The notes: a model not told the origin generated them from the letters alone. Counted from the stretch's first letter, positions 46,127-58,633 are shown. The stretch is 64,000 nt of DNA from Tenodera sinensis (GCA_030765045.1 CM060962.1:94682912-94746911), one strand, 5' to 3'. Translations and numbers: made by a program.

Positions 46127-46291
46127 GATGATGATGATGATGATGATGATGATAATAATAATAATAATAATAATGACGACGACGACCACGATGATGACGA
46201 TGACGATGACGAGCACGATGATGAGGATGACGATGACGATGACGACGACGAGCACGATGATGACGATGACGATGACGACGACGATGACGAT
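46127..46291. repeat. GAT/GAC trinucleotide microsatellite
   Basis: A 165-bp tract of GAT, AAT, GAC, GAG and CAC triplets with few interruptions. The long acidic and Ile/Val-rich open frames on both strands are artefacts. Confidence 0.95.
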
Positions 46292-47029
46292 AGTGCTATA
46301 TTTTCCCACGGAGTTTTTATATAATGTATGTATATTGGAAAGCATAAATTTTATTGACATTTTTCGTTGCAAGTGGATATTGTGGCTGTGTGCTCAGCTC
46401 ACGTTTATGGAAAGAATATTTCTGAAGATGTAGTATAAATATCAACATATATATGAACCAGAAAACAAGCGTGTGATTCTAATGAAGGTAAGCAAAAATA
46501 CGCACACAGCGCTACAAACGCCAAGCTTTAGTGTTGAATCAGAGTAAATTAAAAATAGAGCAGGATTATGACCACCTCAGGTATTGCAAGAAGTAAAGCT
46601 AATTAAAAATGCCATTAAATCGCAGTTCTGGGTACTCTAGAAGATAGTGCGAGCAAGTTATTTGATGATTTCCTGCAACATTAGGCTTCTTCGAAATATC
46701 TATTCTCTATCGGAGGTGGGGAGTGGCGAACTTTTTTATTCCGTTTAACAATAACAACTTTTAGGATACACATCCACAAGTTCTAGTTTCAGGTAGAATC
46801 ATCTGAAACATTAATTCAGAGATTATGATTGAGCGTATAATATGTAATTTCATGCATAAGTTTAAATAAGTTCCACAGGTTTTAAAATGTCTACTTTTTT
46901 CGAAAATGTGTTCCACAATGCAATTATATTGTTCAAAATGGTGTTTAAGAATAAACTCCCCAATAGCACATATATAGATAAACTGTAGAAATTAAGTTTA
47001 ATCATCCTGCATGTTTCGGAAGTGATTGT
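46292..47029. other. No gene recognised
   Basis: AT-rich sequence without recognised content. Confidence 0.4.
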
Positions 47030-47330
47030 CTCCTTCGCACGATGGTAGCGCTGCTGCTTACCAAGCGGGAGACCTGGGTTCGATTCTCAGACTGTATCGG
47101 CTGGGAGATTTGATCCGTGGTGCACTCCGTCTCATTAGCTCTCTGAGGAGCCACTTGATTAAACAGCGACGCCGGCGAAAACCGCCGGGAGGGATCGGGG
47201 GTGCTAACCACGTCCCACCCTTCAGTACTGCATCCGACTCATGACGCCTGAGGTGAGCAGATATGGGGGTCACAGCGACTGGGTGGTAGCTCTTTTCCTC
47301 GAAAAAGGGGTGTTCCACCGTGGGGTTAAT
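47030..47330 (+). repeat. tRNA-derived SINE, separate family
   Basis: A-box-like GATGGTAGCGCTGCTGCTTA and B-box-like GGGTTCGATTCTC at tRNA-like spacing, followed by about 230 bp of GC-rich body containing CGCCGGCGAAAACCGCCGG (palindromic) and ending near 'GTTCCACCGTGGGG'. It shares no obvious body with families A-D. Target duplication not resolved. Confidence 0.65.
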
Positions 47331-47848
47331 TTTTAGTTCACCAGTTGGGGTGAAGATGTTAAATATAAGACGTCCACTCCTTGTTTAGAATTTACAGAAT
47401 CTAAATAACATCACAACTGCTCATGTTATAAATTGGTCTCGTATATATACAAAGAAGTGTGCAGAATTTCATTATAGTGTTTCTGAGTTTATGCTTTTAA
47501 AAAAACATTTAGTGCATATAGAGATCTTCGCATCTTTTCTTTCTATTTCTGCGCAACTTATTTAGTGGATACTTGAATGTTTCTGACGCCCTTCTTGAAT
47601 GGTTTGTGCGCTTAAGTATATGCTGGCAAAACGTTTTTCCTGCCACCTTTTCTTACCACAAATTCATAGCAAGCTAGGCTAGACTAGGCTTACAGGCAAA
47701 GCTTTAAACCACTGTATGACATACTTAAAAACCTCGTACAGCTATGAAAGCTACATGTGCGTGTGTGCATGTGCGTGTGCGTGTAAAGTAAAATATTAGC
47801 TTAACAGATGTCCAAAGCTTGTCCAAGTAAATCATACGCTGCTCCTAT
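47331..47848. other. No gene recognised
   Basis: AT-rich; a GTGTGCATGTGCGTGTGCGT patch at about 47761-47783. Confidence 0.4.
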
Positions 47849-48112
47849 ATGGAGCACAGCCAGCAAAACACACAATCATTGTCTGCAGGTTGTACAAAAC
47901 AAAGTGCTTCGGAAAGTGACCAATGTCCCTGGGATATAAGAAACAACCAACTTCGCCACGAGAACTCCAAACACTTGTACATCATTTTAAACAACCTACC
48001 AACAGTTTCAGGTCACACACTCACCATTAGCACCAGAAGTCCCCTCAGAATCAAACTTGAAGGGAAGTTACCACAGGATTCAGCGATTCAGAAAGAAAGC
48101 GATTTCACATAA
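47849..48112 (+). other. Unrecognised 87-codon frame with LRR-like segment
   Basis: An ATG-initiated frame with unusually even amino-acid composition for this region. It contains 'DIRNNQLRHENSKHLY', then 'ILNNLPTVSGHTLTIS', which resembles a single leucine-rich-repeat turn (LxxxxNQL...L...LPTVSGGTLxIS). One unit is too little to name a protein. It could be an orphan exon, a pseudogene fragment, transposon debris or chance. Confidence 0.2.
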
Positions 48113-50915
48113 CCTGGTCCTCAGTTCCATACTTTTATACATTTATCATTAGTGTACACAGGTATTTGTTTTATTTGTTGCCAATAATTTTTGTATAATC
48201 ATAATGTTTATATTTGTAAATGCGTTACACTTTATAAAAAATAGCATATTTTCACTATAAGTTCGTGTTAGAGGCGCTTTGGGCCAACCTCAGCAATATT
48301 ACAGTTATGCATTATATATTATCATTGGCCTGTATAACAGTTAATGTTGGTCGTTAAAAACTAAATTTAAAAAAATGGAGTATTTACTGTTTAGTAACCC
48401 TAAAATCCATATTTATGATCTTCGGCAGCTTTTGCCATTTGTTTCACAGATGGGCATCTTTAAAACGTTTTTATTACATGAATTATGTTTGTATTTTCAA
48501 ACTGCATTAGGGAACGATCTGAAAAAAAGAGACACATACTTAGTTCATTTTCCTTAATTACGTGTGCGTGTGATTATGCCCCTTGCATGTAGATGCATGA
48601 ATTAAAATATTGGTTATTAATGTCCTGAGGTTGCGTCGTTTCCTTCTCCTTGCTGCACTGTTAGCATTGTAAATAGCCGAGACGAGTTTCGAATCTTTAA
48701 ATAGTCCAAGTCGCACAAACATGTCGAGTAAAATATTATTTTATGTGCCAGATGTAGATATTAGAATACCTAGCCGTATTAACTGCATACATGATACGTT
48801 GAAATATATATATCACCTGAAAACGAATTGTTGGAAAGGATGAAAGAGAGCCAATACAACTCAGTCGGTAGCAGTTTCTAACCAACGTGTCGACCGTTGC
48901 CGGCGCCAAAGAGATCTATAAAAGCTTTGCTTTCTTGGAACAAAGCTAAGCTGCTGTTACACACTAGGCGTATCTGGGTCTGAGAGCACATTTCCTGCCA
49001 GACGCCATCACACTACGTCTACGTGTCGAAGCTAATGAACAGATTGATAATTTTGCTTGAAGTGAATGCTGTCTCATTGGCAGTGCCGTTGTTATTGGAG
49101 TAATACTACGCTACAATTAAAAATAATAAGCAACAATAGCGGTTTTGCAAAAATGTGTCACTTTATCCATCCAATTAAATCCCGTTTCATTCATGATCAC
49201 CAATTTTTGTCATTCGTATCCTTGTTTCGTTGACTGTTAACTTAAACAATCTAAACGGCTATTCCCAATCAATACTAAGCATTAACAGAACGCCTTATAT
49301 CTTAATGCGCTATGTTGTCATTCGCAACGATAAATGACAGCACAAAACAGCAGCACATCGCAAGAAATTGGGCTGAGCTTATAAGCCCCTCTGCCACAAT
49401 ACACATGACAAGAGATTAATTGATTATTTAGGAGAGAAATGTGTTACTATATTACTCCTCCATGTACACAACAAAAAGAGTACTTGATACCTACTGAAAT
49501 TGCCATATTGTAAAAGTGTCAACCAACTAAGCTGAAGTTTTTATGATAGATTTGTTCAACGTATTTACAGAAGGTTTCCATGGGCGCATAACTTGCCAAG
49601 GAGATAATCTAAAAAAATGGAAAATGTGTATGTGAAATGCCCTACTTGATGAAACATTCAAATGATGTAAATTATTTCTCAAAAGTACGTGGATACGTGC
49701 GTGTCTAACAATGCTAAAAATTGCTAATTGCTCATTTAAGGGTACATATAGGAGACATTTCGAAAGCCTGTATATTTTATTTAAATCCTTTCCAAATGTT
49801 ATAACATACTGCTGTATTAAAATTATAAGCGTGGTTTAAATTTCATGCAGATATCTTTAATATATTTTCAGAGAACGAGATACTTTACCTCTTTAATACT
49901 CATTAATCAGGTGTTGCGCATGATGCAGAAATTCTAATGTTGAAAAATCAACATACTATCACATTATTTCATTATTGATAGACAAAACTGGCATATAGAA
50001 CTATTTTCACTATTGCTTTACGGCCAAATGTGTAAATCTTTAAATATAATTTTCTTAGAAATATATGCAATTGAAGCTATAGGTTCAAAATACATTTTAC
50101 ATATACAAACTAATTTTCGCATTTTTTGAAAACAATTAGCTATTGGGTACCCCCAGCTATGAACACACCGCTGAAGTAACAAAAGTGGGGAATTTTAGTT
50201 GAAACCATTTAATATTACTTTAGAACTTACTAGTCGAATGTATAGTTCTATTGAAAATTAGCCTACATTAAAACATGCCTAACTGTAGTGCTATTGATTT
50301 AAAAACGCGTGCATATGTACTCACGGTGATCGCCATTTTGAATGTGAATTAGTATTTCCCGTTTTTTCTTCTTTTTCATTTGCATAGCTAAAAACAACGG
50401 TATCGGGGATAAAACTAGTGGTGTATAGCCACTATATACGTGCATGTGCTGCTGTATATTTCTGACGCCACGATATAAATGCATAATTATTATAAATCAC
50501 GACAGTCCATAACATAGAATAAATGGCTCCTTTTATAAAGCCTTTAAATGGACATTACACTGCAAAATGCAGCTTTTTTCCTTTCAATGCCTACTGTAAC
50601 AACGTTTTATATCTTACATATTACATAACATATTTGAAAGTTTTAAGTCCTAACTAAAGCTTTAAATTTAAGTGGTTGAAAATAATAAGTTACTAATTTT
50701 TAATATATTATTTTTAATTTAAAAATATTCTACAGTAATTCCAGAATTAATAGTATAATAAAAACAAGAGTATATTTTACAATATTTATGTATATATCAG
50801 ACAAGCACCCAGTGCTTTTATGTTGTAAAATTTCTTTTGAGGTGGTTTAACACACAGAAATTAATACTTCGTCGCTCAAATTGACGATTAGGAATACCTT
50901 CAGGATAGTGTCAAT
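48113..50915. other. No gene recognised
   Basis: 2.8 kb of AT-rich sequence with no recognised coding, tRNA-like or terminal-repeat feature. The final 8 bases, GTGTCAAT at 50908-50915, are the left target copy of the next element. Confidence 0.4.
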
Positions 50916-51896
50916 CAGTGGCGGCTCGTGACTTGTCGCAGTGGCTGTGCAGTATATTACATCCTCTCTACCTCCTCTTTCTTTCTCTGACACACACCAA
51001 ACAATTATAATTCGCAATTCATATAGGCAATTCAGCAGTTGTTTTGCTATTTTTTGTTTTAAATGACCAATATTACAAGAACTATTACTTGTCCAGATGC
51101 CATTTCTCTCACTCACAAACAATAAGCACGGAAAACAGCTTCTCCTCTATGTAAGAATAAACCCGAAATATTTATCTCCTTCAGTTTCGCCATGTTATTC
51201 ATTTACACACTTGCATAGATTCAAATTTCCCGCTACGTGCAGACAACTGCATGCAACTTGCTGCCCGGAACACAAACATAACAAACAGTAATGAACACTG
51301 TAACAAAAAACTCTTCCGAACTGAAGTATTGGCCCTAGTAAATTACGACATGAAGAGTAATTATATGCATTTATAATCGCTTAATAAAAGCAGATGTACG
51401 CAATTGTGTTTATAACATCAATATAACTGTCATTTTAATATAGAAAATGGCTACAATATATTTAGAACCGTCACGTTGGCTGCCTAGTAGGTTCTGCTAA
51501 ACAAAAGGAGGGAAATGCTCGTAGCAAGGAAAACGGAGGGACTTGTACGTGAGCGTAGTGCGCTTGCGCGGTAAGAATCGCATGTGTTGGCCTTGTCCAC
51601 TATGCTGCCTTAACTCGCCGTACTCTTAAATGCAAGCTTTGCACCGCTCCCCGCGTACCCGTCACCTAAAAGCTTCCTTCGCCAGTCGCAAAATCGGGTT
51701 TATGCGCCTCAGCTTGTTGAGTGAATGCATTTAGTAAAGAGGGCGCGGGAAAATTAAACGAGCAAGTTCATGTAGAACAAAGTTAGGCATTCGACTTTCT
51801 CACATGTATGTCTATAAAGGTAAATACACATTCACATGCGGAAAAAATTAGTGGGTGTGCAGTTGCGAGTATGCGATCACCCAGGAACCGCCACTG
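50916..51896. mobile_element. Non-autonomous hAT-like element, 981 bp
   Basis: Left end CAGTGGCGGCTCGTG, right-end complement CAGTGGCGGTTCCTG: 13 of 15 match. Flanking 8-bp sequences are GTGTCAAT (50908-50915) and GTGTCAAA (51897-51904), one mismatch. CAGTGGCGG ends and an 8-bp duplication are typical of hAT elements. No transposase segment was recognised inside, so it is a large MITE-like derivative. It belongs to a different hAT group from 23822-24763. Confidence 0.8.
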
Positions 51897-51904
51897 GTGT
51901 CAAA

Positions 51905-53723
51905 TATGATGTCCCGAAAAAGTTACAACCCATGACGCCTTAGATAAAGCAGCGTTTGAAAACTCTCTTCCTGTAACAGACAATCCTTGATGCCTGACAT
52001 TATAAATGTCTGGATTATATCAGTTCCCACGATTCCTTTCAAAATTGAATCTTTTAATTTGTAGTCTAACATTTTTATCTCTAGCTATTGGTACTTTATT
52101 TTGCGACGACATACTGTTGCAAATATGGTGAATTCTTAATTTTCTTATTATATCCTAGTGCACAAAAGCTGAGAGAATTGGAGATTATAAGCTCAGAACC
52201 AGAAAGAGGCTTGAGCCCTGATCGTAAGTATATCGCCAGAGGTATAGAACCAGTATTGTCTAAGAGAGAACACGCGTGCAAGTTTTAAAACACAGTATTG
52301 CGAAGACCTAAACGAGTTCCTTAAAACAAACTGTCTGGAAAATTTACAGCCTCAACACTTAGTTTTACTGCTGCCATAACTACTTTGAAGACAAAGTAAG
52401 ATGGAGATGCTGCCTTGTATATGTAGAATGACCTAAAAATACTTGTCACTGTTGACGAAATCAACGGTCTGGATGTGTTTCATGAGAACGAAGATTATTG
52501 AACCTAAATCTCTAGATTTTGTTCAAATAGGTATTACAGGCTTTGTGATGTTATTTTAACTTAGTGTTCAATTAAAAGGCCAAAACACCTGCATAAATAA
52601 TAAACGTAAATAGACGAAATATTTTTCTCCTTTAGAAGACACGCGAGGTTCCAAATTTGTTATTGTTTCTGCAAAAGATTTAGTATTTTATTTTAAATTC
52701 GAAGATATATATGTGTAGCTTGGTTTACTCATAGGTAGGGTTATAATGTTCAGAAACAGAGTAGGTTACCTGCTGTTCTCTTGCCGAAGTGCGTGTTCTT
52801 ACTCCCAACAGGGAAGAGAGACCTCGATGTAATTCGAAGCAATCAGCTTTTGTTATCGGCTTCCAACATTACTATGTCAACTTATCTTGGTCATATATTT
52901 CCCATTTTGAGAGGATAAAAGCATTGAAAACCTGAATACCACCATCGTAACACAAATTGTTGCATTGTTTGCGCCTAAACTATTATGGTAGGATTATAAC
53001 AAATCAGTTGTGTAAGTTACGTTGCTAAATAAAGACGCATACTATCGGTTCTGTTCACACTTATTGCCATGGGATGGTATCATTTTTAAACCCTCTGAAA
53101 TTTATAAGCTTACTTTAGGTGCTTTACAGTCATACATTTCTTCCACAAATCATTATTTCTACATTTCACAGATGTTTTAAGATCCTACTCATGCTCTCAA
53201 TTACTGTAGGAAGTCTTTTATTAGTATCTTGTTCAATATAACTCATAGTTATTTAAAACCCAAAAGTAATGAATGCCGCGATTGCTTTACGCTATGATAC
53301 GTCGGCATTTCATGAACGAAAACTATTTATTAATACATCACTTTTCTCATTTGATGTACTTGTGATACTAACTTAGTCCTTGCACCCAGAGGTGTAACCT
53401 CGTCAGTAGGCTTCAGACATGCATTTAGGATAGGTGCACTTCTACTGTACGTTGTTTTCAAGAGAGCACTTAAGGTGAACGGCAGGCAGTGCTTGGGGAG
53501 GGGGAGGTAGCAGTAACCATTTTCCAGCCAAAGTGCAACGAAACAGCAACCACGTCCGAAGCCTAGTCATCAGCTTGCTTCGCCCTCGGGGTTCCTCGAA
53601 CCCTCTGAATACACACCAATGTGTGGCGAGTACGAGCCGGCAGAACGTAGGGTAAACAGATAGTTGAAAGGCCGGCTAAAAAAATTACTTTACAAGAACG
53701 AAAATATATACGATAGAGTATAG
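51905..53723. other. No gene recognised
   Basis: AT-rich sequence; short frames only. A GC-richer patch at about 53470-53670 has no recognised identity. Confidence 0.35.
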
Positions 53724-54310
53724 GATGAACATGGAGAGGGACACGTCGTGCACCGCGACCAACTAAGATCTATTGTGTTACCACCCCCAGGGGGCAGGAA
53801 TGATGTGAGGTGCCCCAGAGTCGCAGCTAGACAGGCCGCAGAGACGCGCGAAGGTCTAACAAGTGCTGATATCATCATCTCGGCCTCAGGCCACGCCGAG
53901 CAGCCACCACACATCGCGGGTCCGGTGTTGCACAGGCGTTCCCTCACCGCACCGGGGCTAGAGCTCCGCGGGTTCGATGGGTGTCGCATGGGTTTTGACG
54001 GAAGACAGCGGCCGCCCAAATGCCACCTAGCGCCGAAAACAGCAGTGAACCATGCGCAACCATCCGTGCTGTCTGCCACCGTCAACAACACTCGCCTGAA
54101 AGCACACCTGAAATATATTAAGGAAATGGAATGAAGGGAAATGACGGAAAGGAAACCGTGGTGTGAAAGAATGTCCCCTAGCATTCACCTAAGTGACATG
54201 GGGAAACTACGGAGAAACCCATGTCAACAGTGCGCGGCCACAGGGATTGAACCCGCGATCTCCCGAATGCGGGCCACAGACGGTCTGCGCGCCTGAGCCA
54301 TCAGGCTCGG
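53724..54310 (-). repeat. tRNA-derived SINE, family C, longest copy
   Basis: On the minus strand the head starts CCGAGCCTGATGGCTCAGG with B box GGGTTCAATCCC. The body includes GTTTCTCCGTAGTTTCCCC (a SINE-core variant), 'CCACGGTTTCCTTTCC' and a long GC-rich part ending near GGTCGCGGTGCACGACG. At about 587 bp it is long for a SINE. Open frames of 128-164 codons on both strands across it are by-products of the GC-rich body, not genes. Confidence 0.75.
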
Positions 54311-54339
54311 TTTTTATGTACGACGCTTGCATCAGAACA

Positions 54340-55320
54340 GATTCGAGCCGACAAGTGTGTAGGGGATTTATGGACAAATTCCCCGGCATTCGTCCCAAAA
54401 TAGACACGCAGTTAGAAACCTTGTCAACAGATTTAAAGAAACAGGTTTAGTGAACTCTAAAATTCATAGACCTAAACGCAGGGTTCTGGTAAAAGAGAAC
54501 CTGGATGATACTGGCGCATCACTTGAACGTTTTCCTAAAAACTTTTTACATTGTGTAGCACAAGAACTACAGGCGTCTCAAGAACTACAGTCCATGTGGC
54601 TACTAAACTTTTAAAATTGAAACCTTATCGAGCTACTATAGTACAACAATTGCTACTGCATGAGAACGAAAGCCGAGTGCATTTGTGCAATTAGGTTTTA
54701 CAGAACATCCATGATGGTATTATTGGTCCGCATTTAATCATTTTCTGTGATGTAGGACGGTTTCATTTACGTGGTTACGAATGGTCGTACAACAAAGGGT
54801 TTTGGAGCACAGGGAACCCACGAATAATTAATGAAATCCCTGTTAATGACGAAAAGTTTTGTGTGTGGTGTGCCGTAAGTAACACATTGAATATTAGGAC
54901 CTATATTTTTAAGACAGTGCAAATTCTAAAAGATATACGCAAATTCTCTCCGATGTTTTTAAACAATTAACTGACCGCGAGTAACAATATGTATATTTTC
55001 AACATGATTCTCCCACAGCTCACACTGCTTCTGATTCTTTGAGGGCTATGAGGGTGATTTTTGAAGACAGAATTATTTCTTAAGGGTTATGGCCCACCCG
55101 TTTCCCAGATCTTACTGCGTATGATTATTGTCATGGTGACCCTAAATAATATGGTTTATAGAAATAACCACTAGTGTAGATGAACTGAAAGACTATATTA
55201 GGGCACAGAGATTAGAGAGGAAGAACCTGGACGTGTGAATACAAATTTCATCAAAGGATGTCGTGAATGTGTCGATGATGAACATCATTTTGAGCAATCA
55301 CTGTAACATGTTAATGAAAT
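54340..55320 (+). pseudogene. Mariner-like transposase pseudogene, nearly full length
   Basis: Translation across several frames gives, in order, a helix-turn-helix region ('CRGFMDKFPGIRPKIDTQLE', 'HRPKRRVLVKENLDD'), the first catalytic block ('LIIFCDVGRFHLRGYEW'), 'DEKFCVWCAVSN', the second block ('FQHDSPTAHTA') and the third region ('EDRIIS', 'GLWPTRFPDLTAYDY'). The first and second Asp positions are kept. Numerous frameshifts and stops make it non-functional. It is related to but distinct from 62444-63475. The IS630-Tc1-mariner family cuts and pastes DNA at TA sites. No terminal inverted repeats were identified. Confidence 0.75.
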
Positions 55321-55929
55321 AAAAGGATTGCGTACATGTCATAGGATAATGAACATTTATGGAAAGAGTACTTTGGAAATTACACATTTAGAGCACCACT
55401 GTTTACCTCGCTCCCTACAAGCCAGCTCTCCCCCATTTCCCCGCTGAAGCGTCATGCGTACCCTTAGTTGCATCTTGCACCAAAGAACACCGCAGCTTAC
55501 TTACCGAGAGGTAATGATTCTGACCATTTATTGCAACCCAGTTTTACTCGTCAAGGTTCTATGCAACCGATTCTTAATAATCTTATTTTGGTGCAGCATC
55601 TTCCTCCTGTATTTCACTTTGTATCCGAGGATCTTTTTTATCCTGCGCCTTGCTTTGGAGCATTTTTGCAATCACTCAATCTTAGAAGTGCTCCCTTAAA
55701 CCTCCAAGGTTTCTAGATGAGAAATGCAGACGTACGCTCCTCAGAGCTCTTTTCAAGAAGCTTCATAATACGTGGTCTATAATGGATTGGCTGGTTAGAT
55801 CGATAGGGAACGTTATCATCGCTAGCATTTGGCACCATAGTGTATTACATAAATTTTCATCCAAGAAGTGAAGCGACTTCAACGAAATTTGTTTCTTGGC
55901 CAATTAGATGATCTACAGGTCATGGTTAC
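55321..55929. other. No gene recognised
   Basis: Two overlapping 81-82 codon frames (55454-55716) are unrecognised. Nothing else seen. Confidence 0.35.
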
Positions 55930-56151
55930 TATACCGCTCGCAAAAGTTAAAGGCATGTGAACGCTGGCCAATGCTCAAGCAGAGCGCTGTTGCCAAGCGT
56001 AGTGCGTGTACCGGCAGAGGTTCTGTACATAACAGTGTGTGAGATGCATGCACCACATTCGGCAGCGCTGGTAGGAGGGGCAAGCGTAGGATTCGCTGGA
56101 GTCCAAGGTACGCCCTGCCTCCATATGCCTTTAAGTTTTGCGAAAATTATA
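55930..56151 (+). mobile_element. MITE, Tc1/mariner-like, copy 2
   Basis: Sister of 42130-42347. Left end CGCTCGCAAAAGTTAAAGGC, right complement of CCTTTAAGTTTTGCGAAAA, both within TATA. The ~160-bp interior keeps long identical runs with copy 1, for example GTGCGTGTACCGGCAGAGG. Confidence 0.8.
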
Positions 56152-56515
56152 CCTGATAGGTCGTATAACAAACCATCATTTTACTGAACACGAGGGAAAT
56201 TAGTTTAGTTTAGAAATTCAAGAAAATGCATTATTTAGTAACATAAACGGCGAAGAATCTTCATTGGATTTATGAATATCAGTTATTTGATTATATTTTA
56301 CTTATATATTAAAAGGAAAATAGTAGTTTCAAGAAAACCGGAGAAGGTCATTAAACAGTATTATAACAGTATGTTCGAGTCTGCGTAATATTGCCATATT
56401 CCTTGTTATTAAGTGTTTAAGTTGCTTTTATATTAAACTACTGAAGCTTCTTGTCCAGTTAGTAACACAGTTGTGTTTAGTTTCAACCTAGCTTTAAGTT
56501 AAAGTCAGTTAGAAA
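56152..56515. other. No gene; possible LINE 5' region
   Basis: AT-rich sequence directly upstream of the Jockey-like ORF1 remnant. It may contain the LINE's 5' untranslated region, but no boundary is visible. Confidence 0.3.
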
Positions 56516-57342
56516 ATGACTTCATCAGCAGAATCACTGGGAGCCAATAAACAAGGGCTATCTCATGACTAAAGCCACAGTTCTTAGTCACCTTACCGTG
56601 TGCATGGGGCTGTTTCGTTCAGTGCTGATGGCTGGCCTCTCGGTCTGGGCGAACACACTCACGGCATAACTGATACTCCTACACACGATGCGGTACTACA
56701 AATTGTGGCTTTACTCATGACTCACCATTTGCTTCAGCAAATAGGATATGAAAATTTAGAGGATATGAACAATGAGGTGAGTGAAAATAGTGCTTCTAAG
56801 CCCTAGGGAGATAAACCGCCACCAATTGTCATTAGTAATATTGTAAATATGAATCTCCTTTTAACTAAGATTAATAACCTAAAGCCACGGCCTTATAAGC
56901 ACTCCACTACTAGTTCTGATAAGGTTAAGTTTCAATTTGAAACGACTGAGGGTTACAGATCGGCAATTAGTTACTTAGAATCAGCTAAGGCAGAATATCA
57001 CGATTTCCAACTAAAAACTGAGAACTTTCAAGTTGTGATAAGAGGACCTCATCAATCTTGTGATACGAAGTACATGATGGATGAATTACGAGAACTAGGT
57101 TATCTGTTAGTACAAATGTTGCCTGTATATCACCCTATTTCTAGAGCACCTATTCCCCTGTTTTTCTAAACTTAAAACCAAATCTAATTAATAAAAATGT
57201 CTACGATCTTGACCGCTTCCATCGTGCCGTTATAAAACTGGAGCCTACTAAGCCCAAAATATTTCTGATTCAGTGTATGAAATGCCAGCAATACGGTCAC
57301 AGCAAAAATTATTGCCACAGATCACCTCGCTGTGTTAAATTT

Positions 57343-57378
<36 letters not shown>

Positions 57379-57590
57379 CGTCCTCCAACATTGTGTCATA
57401 TCGGACGAACTTTTAAATTTGATGGCATCCATGCAACAGCAAATTGCACAAAGCCCTTAAACTTGCCACCTGTGTGCGTTAATTGCAAAGGTAACCACAC
57501 TGCTAATTATAGAGGCTGCCCTGTGCACAAACCATATAAAATTCCATCATATCAAAGAAAGAAAACGTAAACCATACAGAAAACTGCGCA
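56516..57590 (+). pseudogene. Jockey-type LINE ORF1 (gag-like) pseudogene
   Basis: Pieces in several frames: an N-terminal stretch from the ATG at 56516, then 56849-57169 encoding 'FQFETTEGYRSAISYLESA' and 'FQVVIRGPHQSCDT', typical of the Jockey ORF1 nucleic-acid-binding fold. At 57274-57315 lies a perfect zinc knuckle C-X2-C-X4-H-X4-C ('CMKCQQYGHSKNYC'). The second knuckle starts at about 57331, has its second Cys changed to Phe and is split by a SINE insertion; a third ('CVNCKGNHTANYRGC') follows at about 57477-57520. Stops and frameshifts are frequent. ORF1 proteins coat the element RNA. Confidence 0.8.
57346..57412 (-). repeat. Truncated SINE family D inside the LINE
   Basis: A 27-nt T tract (57345-57371) followed by 'AAATTAACGTCCTCCAACAT' and 'TGTCATATCGGA' matches the 3' end of the 40244-40513 SINE. 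Flanked by TTAAATTTGAT at 57335-57345 and 57413-57423. Only the last ~45 bp of the body plus the tail are present, so it is strongly 5'-truncated. It lands in the second zinc knuckle of the LINE ORF1. Confidence 0.9.
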
Positions 57591-57799
57591 AGTTCCACAG
57601 AACCCCTTAAACGAATACATTCTCTTTCTGAAGTAGTTGTGGATAAGCAATAAATAAACTATAACAACACAACAGTTGGCCCTATAAGCTCATCTAATAC
57701 CGACAAAATCATGTAAAATAAACTCGTTGACAGGATACTCTCTTTTGTCTTTTCTGCAACCATTAATAGAAACCTTACAACAGGTGCTTCCACTAATTC

Positions 57800-58633
57800 T
57801 CAGCAAAAATGAATCACATAGTTAAAGGAAATCCCTTTAAAGTATGCACTCGGAATTACAGAGGAATGGATATCAAATCCTCGGAATTAAAGAGATATCT
57901 CAACAGTTGTAAAATAGGTATCTTATAACAGAAGCAAAACTTGCACCTCATGTAATTTTTGCCATGCCAGGTTACAAAATTTAATCATCCTGCTATTACC
58001 AGAAAGGGTGGATCTGCAATTTTACTCAAAAGTAACAGTCAGCAGAACAAACTGTTACTTATGGAGAAATAGAATTCCAGCTCTCCAGAATATTAACATA
58101 AGCTTGAACAATAAAATGTATCAAATAGCATCATTCTTTTCAGCTCCTGAAAATAGTTAACTCTGCAAACTGGTGGGATCACGTTATGGGCACAAATTAT
58201 TTAATGGTGGAGACTTCAACTGCAAACATCCACAATGAGATTCTGGAGGGAGATTGCTTCTTGATGTGGCGCAAATGTTCTCTTTGGAGTTTATACATCC
58301 AATAGAACCTACACCCATCAGCAGCTAAAGCTGAGCTCCAAATTAAATCCCTACAGATAGTTGATCTACCCCCAAAATCCCCCCCCCAATCAAAATTCAA
58401 AATTGAAAAACACAAATGCCTTAACACTCATCTTTAAAACCTGTTTACTTCACCACCTGTATCCTGCAAGTCAGCTGTCAAGGGGCACAAAGCTCCCTTT
58501 TAAAACACACCAACCTAAACCTAAACAAAGCCACCCTTAATATACCCATTCCTTTACATTCCTACCTGCGGTTAAGCCCTAACAGGGGTAGGTACGTAGC
58601 AAAATTCGTCTGACTGAACTTCTGCCTGCCAGT

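Noticed and set aside
46112..46433. Acidic or hydrophobic protein frames
   Set aside because: They are translations of the GAT/GAC microsatellite.
53690..54184. A 164-codon minus-strand protein gene
   Set aside because: It lies wholly in a GC-rich SINE family C copy with a competing open frame on the other strand.
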